Origin: Pseudomonas sp. RIT-PI-r
GTDB lineage: Bacteria > Pseudomonadota > Gammaproteobacteria > Pseudomonadales > Pseudomonadaceae
NCBI RefSeq assembly: GCF_001297015.1
Contig: NZ_LIGE01000031.1
Location: 1-64,000 of the forward strand
Direction: 5' to 3'
Length of the DNA stretch: 64,000 nucleotides
The position numbers and the translations under genes were made by a program. The notes beneath the pieces were generated by a model, which saw only the letters and a list, made by a program, of their open reading frames with translations, did not search any database and was not told the DNA's origin. Shown here one piece after another: positions 16,232 to 22,813 of this stretch (position 1 is the first letter of the stretch; every line of letters begins with the position of its first letter).

Positions 16232-16534
16232 TCAATGCACACCTTCCGCCGGGCGATTGGCCTGTTTCTCGAATGCGATCGCCACGTTCAGCGCTACCTG
16301 ATAGTTGAAGCGGAAGGCCTTGGTCTTTCCGGTGACCAGGTCAACGATGTGGTAGGCATTGCCGACCGTCCTTACCTGAAAGCGCACTTTCTTATCCGGC
16401 GCCGCTAGACCTGTAAGTCGGGCGAACTTTCCTCGGGCTGCGTGGGAGCGAACAAACAAGGCGTTGAGAACGTCCCGGCGCTGCTGCATCAGTGGGTGCA
16501 TTTCGACCTGAGCAATTTCTGTTGCGTGCTTCAT
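16232..16534 (-). CDS. Phage hypothetical protein, first gene of the leftward arm
   Basis: A 100-residue basic protein. The middle segment (FQVRTVGNAYHIVDLVTGKTKAF) looks like a small beta-rich domain. It is the gene nearest the predicted pL promoter, so it is probably the first leftward early gene. In lambda this slot holds N, but no N-like arginine-rich motif is evident. Confidence 0.6.
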   Translation of the reverse strand: MKHATEIAQVEMHPLMQQRRDVLNALFVRSHAARGKFARLTGLAAPDKKVRFQVRTVGNAYHIVDLVTGKTKAFRFNYQVALNVAIAFEKQANRPAEGVH

Positions 16535-16846
16535 GGTTGATTACCTATCGGTTGTCATCCCAAGCAGCCCTCGCGAGAAGGCTGCTCAGTGATGCTTTCC
16601 GTTTCTTGCTGCACATCTATGCCGGAGTCCTCTCTCTACCCGCTGCCGCTACTGGCGTCACATCGGGTGGCTGTGCAACTTTGCGTGCTCTCATGAGAGA
16701 GCCCGGCCAGTCCCAGAGCTGGCATGGGGATCGAAATTTGTGTTTCGCGCTGTGCCCGTTGCCGGGGATCGATCCGCGAAGATTCCTGAGTTTTAAAGAA
16801 CGGCGCGGCTTTCGCTGCTGGACCGTTGCTGCGCTGGCCTAATTGA
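16535..16846. other. Leader between pL and the first leftward gene, no gene seen
   Basis: About 300 nt with no convincing frame. It would form the 5' leader of the leftward transcript and is where an antitermination site would lie if there is one. Confidence 0.5.
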
Positions 16847-16875
16847 AAATTAGCAACTGCTAAATATTTAAGCAA
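16847..16875 (-). promoter_or_regulatory. Predicted leftward early promoter pL
   Basis: On the minus strand, TTGCTT (16870-16875), a 17-nt spacer, then TAATTT (16847-16852) with a TG extended -10. It is overlapped by the operator at 16850-16863. The predicted pR promoter has the same spacing and operator position. Confidence 0.6.
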
Positions 16876-16888
16876 TAGCAAATGCTAA
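16850..16888. promoter_or_regulatory. Left operator cluster (OL), two sites
   Basis: A perfect dyad TTAGCAACTGCTAA (16850-16863; half-sites TTAGCA/TGCTAA) and ATAGCAAATGCTAA (16875-16888), with centres 25 bp apart. They are near-identical to sites upstream of the repressor gene at 19208-19261. Confidence 0.75.
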
Positions 16889-16907
16889 ATTATTTTCGCG
16901 CGTTCGC

Positions 16908-16930
16908 AAAAAAACCCGCACAATGGCGGG
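16908..16930 (-). terminator. Terminator of the immunity operon
   Basis: On the minus strand a short GC stem (16915-16919 with 16926-16930) is followed by seven T residues. It lies just after the partner-protein stop at 16956. Confidence 0.8.
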
Positions 16931-16955
16931 CTAAATTGTTAGTAACATCATGATT

Positions 16956-17837
16956 TTAAGCTGCTTTCTGTTCCATTTTGGAAATCGTGCCTGCACCTTC
17001 CGAAACCGTGGAAACAGTCAGCAGGTCGAAGTCTTTGCTATTGGCCATGTCCTGCAAAAGCAAAATCTTTTCCCTAAATGCTTTTTGATTAGTTTCCTTG
17101 AAGTGGTCTACCTGGAGCTCAGTTGGGGTGACCAATAGTAGTGAGGCTTTGTGATCATGAGCGATGAGGCCGTCATGATTTTTTATCTGCTCCAACCTAG
17201 ATATTCTCGAGCTAGCCGCATCAAAAAGCTGACTTAGACGGTACCCTGGTTGCAGCCCACAGATGTTCACGGCAAACCTGGTCGAGAAATAGTCGCAGGG
17301 TAATGAAATACTGGAACCTAAAATTGAAACCTCTACGGATCTACCGAAATTCGATGAAAGGAGAGGGTTGAATTTTTTCATGGCCACTTGAAATCTACGC
17401 CAGTAAGCAGAGCGCTCGTGACCTTCACGAGCATCTTCATCCGCATGTAGATCGCTTAGGCTTGAAGTCAGGCTTATCCCTTGAAGGATGATGTCCTCGA
17501 GATCATCACCTAAAGCACGTCGCTTTTTTCCGAGAGATACGCCGTGCATCCCAGAACTGAATTCCCCGTGAAATCCGGCTTGTGCAAATCCCAGCGCTCG
17601 TTTCAGCGCCATCTCCATCATCGCCTTCATTCCGGCTGCGGATTCGCCATAAAGACACTGCAAAGCCTTTTCAGATATCGCGAGTTGTCCGTCAGCATAT
17701 GTTCCGTCGGAGGCAACGACGCCGATAGTTAGCCGTTCGCCAGATTGGACAATCGGCTCCATATAAATCGCAGCCCAATCAGCTTCATACGTAGGTAGGT
17801 CCGGAAAACCTGAAAAATCCATGGCTTGCTCTTTCAT
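16956..17837 (-). CDS. Partner of the HipA-like kinase (DUF3037-resembling N-terminus)
   Basis: A 293-residue soluble protein whose start shares an ATGA overlap with the kinase stop; an internal ATG at 17822 is the alternative. Residues about 18-45 (ADWAAIYMEPIVQSGERLTIGVV) recall the opening of DUF3037 proteins. In my knowledge those genes are often found next to HipA_2-type kinases. The rest is not recognised. Last gene of a three-gene operon with the phage repressor and kinase, so substrate, inhibitor or cofactor of the kinase are the natural hypotheses. Confidence 0.65.
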   Translation of the reverse strand: MKEQAMDFSGFPDLPTYEADWAAIYMEPIVQSGERLTIGVVASDGTYADGQLAISEKALQCLYGESAAGMKAMMEMALKRALGFAQAGFHGEFSSGMHGVSLGKKRRALGDDLEDIILQGISLTSSLSDLHADEDAREGHERSAYWRRFQVAMKKFNPLLSSNFGRSVEVSILGSSISLPCDYFSTRFAVNICGLQPGYRLSQLFDAASSRISRLEQIKNHDGLIAHDHKASLLLVTPTELQVDHFKETNQKAFREKILLLQDMANSKDFDLLTVSTVSEGAGTISKMEQKAA

Positions 17838-18625
17838 CCTGCGAAGTCCAGTGCGCCTTGTTTTAGGCCTAAGCCGCCGCTAATTAGCAGAGGCATATGA
17901 TGGACCCGGGACTGCAAGAATTCCACAACCGACTGCACATGCCCAGGAGAAACCTGGCACGGGCCGGGGAGACTTCGTTGAGCATGGAAATGAAAGTCAC
18001 AGTCGGCGAGGGGTAAGGATTTTTCATTGATCAGCTGGCTGCTGCGACGTCGCTCGAACTCATGAACGTCCTCAACAAGCTTTGTTAGAAGATGATTGCA
18101 TATCGTCCGATGAGGAGTGGAGAGCGGATCTCCAAGAGCTTCTTCATGATCTATGAGCCAAAGCTTGCCGTCAGATCCAAGAAGCAGGTTCTTCAGATTT
18201 CGATCTGCGTTAGCAATGATCTCGTCAAAAACAATACTTGTTCTGATGTGAGCCCACTTATTCAAGATATGACTTACTTCGTCATGACGGACAATCCTGG
18301 ATACAGGCCTGGCCCCGGTGTCGACGCTAGCTAGGCATATGACCTGCGTGGCGTTCACTCCCACATCACTACCTCTAGCGAGAACCACTGATGTATATGG
18401 GATGGGGAGGCCGAGATACTGGCCAAGTGATGCGCTTAGAACCTCCGCGAACATGAGCTTTGGCGGAAGGACTTTTACATATGCGTGATGCTGGTGTCCG
18501 CCCGGAAATCGGACTAGCCCGTAAAACAAGGGGTGCTGTCCACGAATTTCTTTGTCTTCAATGGGATCTCCGTTCAAATACATACCTAGAACGGGATCAA
18601 TTAGACCGCTTTTTTTTACTTTCAT
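17834..18625 (-). CDS. HipA-like (HipA_2 type) protein kinase
   Basis: A 263-residue protein with the kinase landmarks of the HipA superfamily. These are the ATP-site lysine in AYVKV (Lys51), an acidic FAEVLSASLG helix (Glu61), the catalytic loop ANADRNLKNLLL (Asp141, Asn146) and the metal-binding WLIDHEEAL (Asp159). HipA kinases phosphorylate a cellular protein (glutamyl-tRNA synthetase in E. coli HipA), and their cognate HipB is an HTH repressor. Here the HTH gene overlapping its start by 29 nt is the phage repressor. There is no good ribosome-binding site, so translation is probably coupled. Confidence 0.78.
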   Translation of the reverse strand: MKVKKSGLIDPVLGMYLNGDPIEDKEIRGQHPLFYGLVRFPGGHQHHAYVKVLPPKLMFAEVLSASLGQYLGLPIPYTSVVLARGSDVGVNATQVICLASVDTGARPVSRIVRHDEVSHILNKWAHIRTSIVFDEIIANADRNLKNLLLGSDGKLWLIDHEEALGDPLSTPHRTICNHLLTKLVEDVHEFERRRSSQLINEKSLPLADCDFHFHAQRSLPGPCQVSPGHVQSVVEFLQSRVHHMPLLISGGLGLKQGALDFAG

Positions 18626-19187
18626 TTGTAGGTTTACTGTCCGTAGTCCGATTTTTGCTCATTCCGTGTTCGAGCATTCTGAGAAGGTCGTCAGTGTTTC
18701 CACCGTTCTCATCAGTGGTAAGCGCGGAGGCAGCTAAGCCTCTTAGCTTTTCTGGCACCTCAGTAGCTTTCGGCTTGAGTTCAGTATTCTTCTTGATGAA
18801 ATGGATAGCTAGGCGTCGTAGCTCTTCTGTATCCGACGCGGTTAAGGTCCCGTCAGCAATAGCAGCAGAAATCAGCTTCACAACCAAAGACGCAGGCTTC
18901 GATGATCCTGCTACAGATTTCTCAACAGCAACTGCACCATTCTGTTTTCGAATCTGGACTTCTAGCTCTTCTCCAGATGGTTCTGGGGCAGGATGTACCA
19001 GTTGATCTCTATGCACGCCGATTTTGTCTGCCATGGTGGCAGCAGCTTTTTCGCCCATGCCCCGGTGCCCATTGAGTATCTGAGAGAGATACGAGGGGTC
19101 TAGATCATGCTCATTTGCAAAGTCTTTGAGCTGACTTTGGCCGATCAGGCGGCGTAAGGCGCGTACGCGCAATGCTTTGATATCCAT
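18597..19187 (-). CDS. Prophage repressor (XRE-type HTH)
   Basis: A 196-residue protein from the ATG at 19187. The N-terminal HTH includes SQLKDFANEHDLDPSYLSQILNGHRGMG. There is no S24/LexA-type autocleavage domain, so RecA-triggered self-cleavage is not evident. The C-terminal half is charged and helical and ends in ESKKKRSN. Transcribed leftward, opposite cro, from a region of repeated operators; also first in the operon with the kinase and partner. Functional analogue of lambda CI, and in operon position also of HipB. Confidence 0.88.
   Translation of the reverse strand: MDIKALRVRALRRLIGQSQLKDFANEHDLDPSYLSQILNGHRGMGEKAAATMADKIGVHRDQLVHPAPEPSGEELEVQIRKQNGAVAVEKSVAGSSKPASLVVKLISAAIADGTLTASDTEELRRLAIHFIKKNTELKPKATEVPEKLRGLAASALTTDENGGNTDDLLRMLEHGMSKNRTTDSKPTNESKKKRSN
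18610..18617 (-). other. Run of eight A residues (minus strand) at the repressor/kinase overlap
   Basis: The homopolymer lies within the 29-nt overlap. The kinase frame is +1 relative to the repressor, so loss of one A in the mRNA would fuse the two proteins. This is a possible slippage site only. Confidence 0.35.
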
Positions 19188-19207
19188 TTCCCAATAATCC
19201 CTTTCTG

Positions 19208-19261
19208 TTAGCAAACAGTAAATTACGGATTGCTATTGATTGGCGCATTAGCAAACGCTAA
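19208..19261. promoter_or_regulatory. Right operator cluster (OR), three sites
   Basis: TTAGCAAACAGTAA (19208-19221), an inverted ATAGCAATCCGTAA (19223-19236, minus strand) and TTAGCAAACGCTAA (19248-19261). Centres are 15 and 25 bp apart. They match the TTAGCA-NN-TGCTAA dyad of the left operator with decreasing fit. The cluster spans the start of the repressor gene and the cro promoter. Confidence 0.75.
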
Positions 19262-19264
19262 TCT
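19236..19264 (+). promoter_or_regulatory. Predicted rightward early promoter pR
   Basis: TTGATT (19236-19241), a 17-nt spacer, TAATCT (19259-19264). The operator at 19248-19261 overlaps the -10 exactly as in pL. Confidence 0.6.
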
Positions 19265-19288
19265 GTGGGCTGACATGAGGAGGTGCAT

Positions 19289-19531
19289 ATGAACCTGCAC
19301 GAATTTCTAAAGCCACTTGAGAATGAGGCACTTCTAGCGTTCGCAATGGCCTGCGTCACGAGCCCCGGACAGTTGAAGCAGGTTGCATATGGCAATCGCC
19401 GGCCGAGCGCTTCGCTTGCAATCAATATTGAGCGCGAAAGCCAAGGTCAGGTCACCTGCGAAGAACTGCGTCCAGATATTGACTGGGCATACGTGAGGGG
19501 GACGAAGCAGCAATGTGAAAAAGCCGCTTGA
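19289..19531 (+). CDS. Cro-like / YdaS-type HTH repressor
   Basis: An 80-residue protein from the ATG at 19289 with AGGAGG 6 nt upstream. The pattern FAMACVTSPGQLKQVAYGNR, then SASLAINIERESQGQVTCEELRPDIDW, is typical of Cro/YdaS-type small HTH proteins of lambdoid phages. First gene rightward from pR; it should compete with the repressor at the operators and favour lytic growth. Confidence 0.85.
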   Translation: MNLHEFLKPLENEALLAFAMACVTSPGQLKQVAYGNRRPSASLAINIERESQGQVTCEELRPDIDWAYVRGTKQQCEKAA

Positions 19532-19611
19532 AAGCCCTGTCCGCCGATCCGTTGTGCAAATGATCGCCCCTAAATCAGCGGGGCACCACGTAAAGAATTT
19601 CGAGGTGTTAC

Positions 19612-20037
19612 ATGCAGGAATTGATGAGAGCGATTTACGACGTCGTCGACGACCACGGCACAAGAAAAATTGCTGAGGGCGCGAGCTTCTCATCGAGAAC
19701 TCTGCTGTCGCAGAAGGCGAACCCTGATTACGGCACCCACAAGATGAATGTGGAAGAGCTGGATCGCATTCTGATGTTCACCAAGGACTTTCGCCCGTTG
19801 CACGCATGGGCCGAGAAGTACGGTTTCGCTCTCACGAAGAAGGTGCAACCCGCCGCCATCGATGTTCATCAGGCGCTAGGGCGTGCAGCTTTTGAATTCG
19901 CCGAGGTCACCGTAGAAACCCACGCCGCGATGGCAGATGGTCGCGTTGATCAAGTGGAGCGCGCCCGGATATTGAAAGAGATCGCTCATGCGGAAGATGC
20001 GCTGTCTTTGCTCAAAGCATCGGTGAAGGTGGCCTGA
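19612..20037 (+). CDS. CII-like phage regulatory protein (Phage_CP76 family)
   Basis: A 141-residue protein. The N-terminal part (YDVVDDHGTRKIAEGASFSSRTLLSQKANP, then HKMNVEELDRILMFTKD) matches the CII family seen in Pseudomonas and enteric temperate phages. In this family it activates repressor and integrase synthesis to promote lysogeny. Second gene rightward from pR, as cII is in lambda-like maps. Confidence 0.82.
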   Translation: MQELMRAIYDVVDDHGTRKIAEGASFSSRTLLSQKANPDYGTHKMNVEELDRILMFTKDFRPLHAWAEKYGFALTKKVQPAAIDVHQALGRAAFEFAEVTVETHAAMADGRVDQVERARILKEIAHAEDALSLLKASVKVA

Positions 20038-20108
20038 GATGAGATTACTGTCCGCCATCTCTATCGCCGGCTATGCCCGCCTTTTACGCGTTCGTTCCGC
20101 TGACGAAG

Positions 20109-20600
20109 TCAGGAATGGCCGCCCTGCAGCAACGTTTGAATTAGCGGAATTGCTTTCGGCGCATTCTCCATGCCTAGGTCCACTAGCTTCGTTATCAGCT
20201 GTTTTGTGGTCTCGCCGGGAGCTTCTCGCAGGGCTTTCAGAATGCCGCTCTTCTGTTCATCAGGAATACCCGACGACTGAATCTTCGTCTCAATCAGTTG
20301 ACGGAGAGTGTCTTCATGGAGCTTAACGGTCACTACGGCAAGTGCGGCGCTAACGCCTCCATCGTCCTCGAGGAAGTCCATGCCTCTTGCAGTGATGCGA
20401 GCTTGAACCAGAGTGACATGCCCGCTGAGCGTGAATGCTATGCCGCTTTCAACAAGGCCTTGCTCTTCCAGGTACATCAGGTTGTCCAGGCAGTCAGCCT
20501 GGTTGTATCCATCCAGGTGATACGCCGATTGGCTTCTGCGCGGATAGAAATCACGCAGTTCTTCGAGTAGAGCCCGCTGCAGCTCCCTATTCAATTTCAT
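20109..20600 (-). CDS. Minus-strand phage protein between cII-like and replication genes
   Basis: A 163-residue protein from the ATG at 20600, with GGAGG 8 nt upstream; a longer frame to 20666 is unlikely. The first half looks like a winged helix (LRDFYPRRSQ...DNLMYLEEQGLVESG...ITARGMDFL), the second half is helical. It reads against the surrounding early operon, so it would be expressed from its own promoter or act as an antisense-oriented lysogeny gene. Function unknown. Confidence 0.65.
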   Translation of the reverse strand: MKLNRELQRALLEELRDFYPRRSQSAYHLDGYNQADCLDNLMYLEEQGLVESGIAFTLSGHVTLVQARITARGMDFLEDDGGVSAALAVVTVKLHEDTLRQLIETKIQSSGIPDEQKSGILKALREAPGETTKQLITKLVDLGMENAPKAIPLIQTLLQGGHS

Positions 20601-20739
20601 ATGTTCGGCCTCCGAGGCCTTTTCGTGTGGAAGCAGAAAGCTATCACGGATGCGCCGGACACCCATAACGCCTGAATCGCAGGCAAAAAAAAGCCGGTGG
20701 CTAGACCGGCTTCTTCAAACAACAAACTTGAGGGCCATT

Positions 20740-20862
20740 ATGAACACGAACGTCATCCCCGGCAATACCCCCATTCCTGCGACACGTTTTGGTCAATCGC
20801 AAAAAGTGTCGCGACACACGTCATCTCTTTTTGCCGAATTGAATATCGGAGCCCCGCTGTGA
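20740..20862 (+). CDS. Small protein coupled to the replication initiator
   Basis: A 40-residue frame (MNTNVIPGNTPIPATRFGQS start) preceded by GAGGG. Its TGA overlaps the GTG start of the next gene, suggesting translational coupling. Not recognised. Confidence 0.45.
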   Translation: MNTNVIPGNTPIPATRFGQSQKVSRHTSSLFAELNIGAPL

Positions 20863-21650
20863 GCGTTCAAGCAATGTCATGGGCGCTGTCTTTGCCCACG
20901 CAAGTTCTCAAGGATGCAAGCGCACGGCATGTTCTGCTGTGCCTGGCTAACTATGCCGGCTCGAACGGTACTGGCGCGTTTCCGTCAGCTTCCACCCTGG
21001 CACAGGACACCGGTCTATCCGAGCGCACCGTGCGTTACAAGTTAGATGATCTGGAGAAGTCGGGACTGATCCAGCAGGGCAATCAGGCGATTGCTGCTGT
21101 TCACATTGATCGCCATGACCGACGCCCAGTCGTTTACGACCTCCAACTATTGCGGGGTGCAAATGCTGCACCCCGTTCCGAGCGGGGTGCAAATGACGGC
21201 ACGGGGTGCAACCCACAACAGAACGGGGTGCAAGCTACGACAGAACGGGGTGCAGCGGCTGCACCCAATACGTCAATTAACCATCAGGTAACCGAACAGC
21301 AGTTGCAGCGCGAGTTTTCTGGCGTAATCGATGATCAGGATCGAAAAGCTCTCGATGCTCTCGAAGATCCTCGCCGGCGCTTTTCGATGTTCGCCGACTG
21401 GGAGTTCAGCGCGAAACAGTTGGAAGACCAGCTTCGCCTGATGTGCTTGCCGATCTCATCGGCTACCGATGAATTGATTAATTCGTTTAAAGGTTTCTTC
21501 ATCGCCAAACCCGATACCCGTGACAACTCCGCCGGTTGGTGCCACCGCCTTGCCAAGTGGATCAAGCGTGATCGCGCTGTGAAGTCCGGTGACATTGAGG
21601 AAGAGATGGATGCGACCGGTGACTGGACCGCCAAAGGGGTTCGGGTATGA
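20859..21650 (+). CDS. Phage replication initiator, HTH plus DnaT-like C-terminus (lambda O role)
   Basis: A 263-residue protein from GTG 20859 with GGAG 7 nt upstream. A winged HTH occupies about residues 10-75 (FPSASTLAQDTGLSERTVRYKLDDLEKSG). A low-complexity linker (about 95-140) is encoded by the iteron array. The C-terminal domain (FSMFADWEFSAKQL...WCHRLAKWIKRD) resembles DnaT-type replication domains. It probably binds the iterons inside its own gene and recruits the P protein encoded next. The stop overlaps the P start (ATGA). Confidence 0.82.
   Translation: MSVQAMSWALSLPTQVLKDASARHVLLCLANYAGSNGTGAFPSASTLAQDTGLSERTVRYKLDDLEKSGLIQQGNQAIAAVHIDRHDRRPVVYDLQLLRGANAAPRSERGANDGTGCNPQQNGVQATTERGAAAAPNTSINHQVTEQQLQREFSGVIDDQDRKALDALEDPRRRFSMFADWEFSAKQLEDQLRLMCLPISSATDELINSFKGFFIAKPDTRDNSAGWCHRLAKWIKRDRAVKSGDIEEEMDATGDWTAKGVRV
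21153..21266. repeat. Iteron array, predicted phage replication origin
   Basis: Five direct copies of CGGGGTGCA at 21153, 21183, 21202, 21224 and 21246, plus an inverted TGCACCCCG at 21167 and an inverted TGCACCC at 21260. Spacings are 30, 19, 22 and 22 bp. They lie inside the O-like gene, the same position as the lambda origin. Confidence 0.7.
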
Positions 21651-22318
21651 AATCTGCACGCGATCTCATTGCCAAACGGCGAACCGACCCTACCTACGTG
21701 CCGACGTCCGACCCAGTAGTGGCCGAGGTTGATCCATCGACCAAAGCTGTCATCGACGATTTGTTCCTGCGTCTTCGCGGTGCTTGTGGTGCATGGCGCC
21801 AGTCTTGGCCGACTGAGGTCGTGATGAACGCCTCGAAGCTTGAATGGCTCGGCGAGTTCATGCGCTCCGGGATCAACCGGATGGAGCAAATCGACCACGG
21901 CATGCGCGTCCTGAGTGCGAGTAAGTCTGCATTTGTTCCGGCGCCCGGCGTTTTCGTCAGTTGGTGCTTTGCCCCTGAAGGGCTGGGATTGCCGAGCGTC
22001 GAAAAGGCATACGCCCAAGGTCTTCGCAACTGCCATCCCGCTATGCGTGATTCGGCCAAGTGGATGCACGCTGCTGTCTACCATGCTACTGCGGCCGCTG
22101 GTTTTCATTGCCTGCCATTGCTCTCGCGTGAACTTGGTTTGGCGAGCTTCGAGCGTCACTACTTGGCCCAGTGCAGGAAGATCTGGAAGGGTGAATCGCT
22201 AGGCTCTATTCCTATTGCTGAACTTGCTGCGCCTAAGCCTGATCGCAACCCCGAAGTGGGTAACACCGCGTTGGCCAACTTGCGCGCGATGCGTGCGGGG
22301 AGGGCAGAACGTGTCTGA
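21647..22318 (+). CDS. Phage replication protein P (helicase loader)
   Basis: A 223-residue protein of the lambda P family. It contains the pattern WPTEVVMNASKLEWLGEFMRSG, then PGVFVSWCFAPEGLGLPSVEKAY and DSAKWMHAAVYHATAAAGFH. P proteins bring the host DnaB helicase to the O-bound origin. It overlaps the initiator stop by 4 nt and is followed by an overlapping small gene. Confidence 0.88.
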   Translation: MKSARDLIAKRRTDPTYVPTSDPVVAEVDPSTKAVIDDLFLRLRGACGAWRQSWPTEVVMNASKLEWLGEFMRSGINRMEQIDHGMRVLSASKSAFVPAPGVFVSWCFAPEGLGLPSVEKAYAQGLRNCHPAMRDSAKWMHAAVYHATAAAGFHCLPLLSRELGLASFERHYLAQCRKIWKGESLGSIPIAELAAPKPDRNPEVGNTALANLRAMRAGRAERV

Positions 22319-22520
22319 CCGTCGCCTTGCTGTACCTGAAATCGATACCTATCGCTTCGCAGTGTTCTGCTGCTCGTTCAAGGTCGATTTGAGTTCGCCG
22401 CCTGATCACGCGCTGGCGCTGTTTGCCGACGAGGCCATGGCCAAGCGTTATGGCTCGTGGATGTGGCCTGGGACCTACGAAGTCGTCGACGTCGTGACGG
22501 GGAAGCCTGCATGCGAGTGA
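22311..22520 (+). CDS. Small phage hypothetical protein
   Basis: A 69-residue protein from GTG 22311, overlapping the P stop by 8 nt, with GGGGAGGG upstream. It is aromatic-rich (DTYRFAVFCCSFKVDLSS; YGSWMWPGTYEVVDVVTG). Part of the tightly packed early operon; role unknown. Confidence 0.6.
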   Translation: MSDRRLAVPEIDTYRFAVFCCSFKVDLSSPPDHALALFADEAMAKRYGSWMWPGTYEVVDVVTGKPACE

Positions 22521-22813
22521 GCTCGAAGAAGCTTCGCGCCTCGGCCGATGGCCAAGAGTGCACCGTCCGGATGTTAGGCATCTGCAATCACAATCCAGAA
22601 ACCACCGTCCTCGCGCATCTGCCTTGCGGGCAGAAGGGTATGGGCATGAAAGGCTTTGACACCGTGGCGGTGTACGCGTGCTGCGCTTGCCACGACGTGA
22701 TCGACGGCCGCGCCGCCGGCGAGATCGACTGGCAGGACGTTCCGCGCGCCATCGCCGAAACCCACGAAGCCCTGATCAGGGCTGGAATTCTCACCGTGAA
22801 AGGGGCCGCATGA
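22511..22813 (+). CDS. DUF1364 / YbcO-like putative nuclease
   Basis: A 100-residue protein. The visible family pattern is ADGQECTVRMLGICNHNPETTVLAHL followed by CCACHDVIDG, giving the cysteine/histidine layout of YbcO-type phage nin-region proteins. The E. coli relative is a small nuclease-like protein. Its TGA overlaps the ATG of the recombinase gene. Confidence 0.82.
   Translation: MRVSSKKLRASADGQECTVRMLGICNHNPETTVLAHLPCGQKGMGMKGFDTVAVYACCACHDVIDGRAAGEIDWQDVPRAIAETHEALIRAGILTVKGAA

Noticed and set aside
16232..16534. A lambda N-type antiterminator as the first leftward gene
   Set aside because: Position fits, but no arginine-rich N-terminal motif or nut boxB-like hairpin could be identified with confidence.
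20697..20858. A longer N-terminus for the O-like initiator starting at 20697
   Set aside because: The extension is not protein-like and overlaps a small gene; GTG 20859 has a proper GGAG and starts just before the HTH domain.
21153..21266. A possible CRISPR array
   Set aside because: Repeats are only 9 bp with irregular spacing and lie inside a replication gene; they fit iterons.
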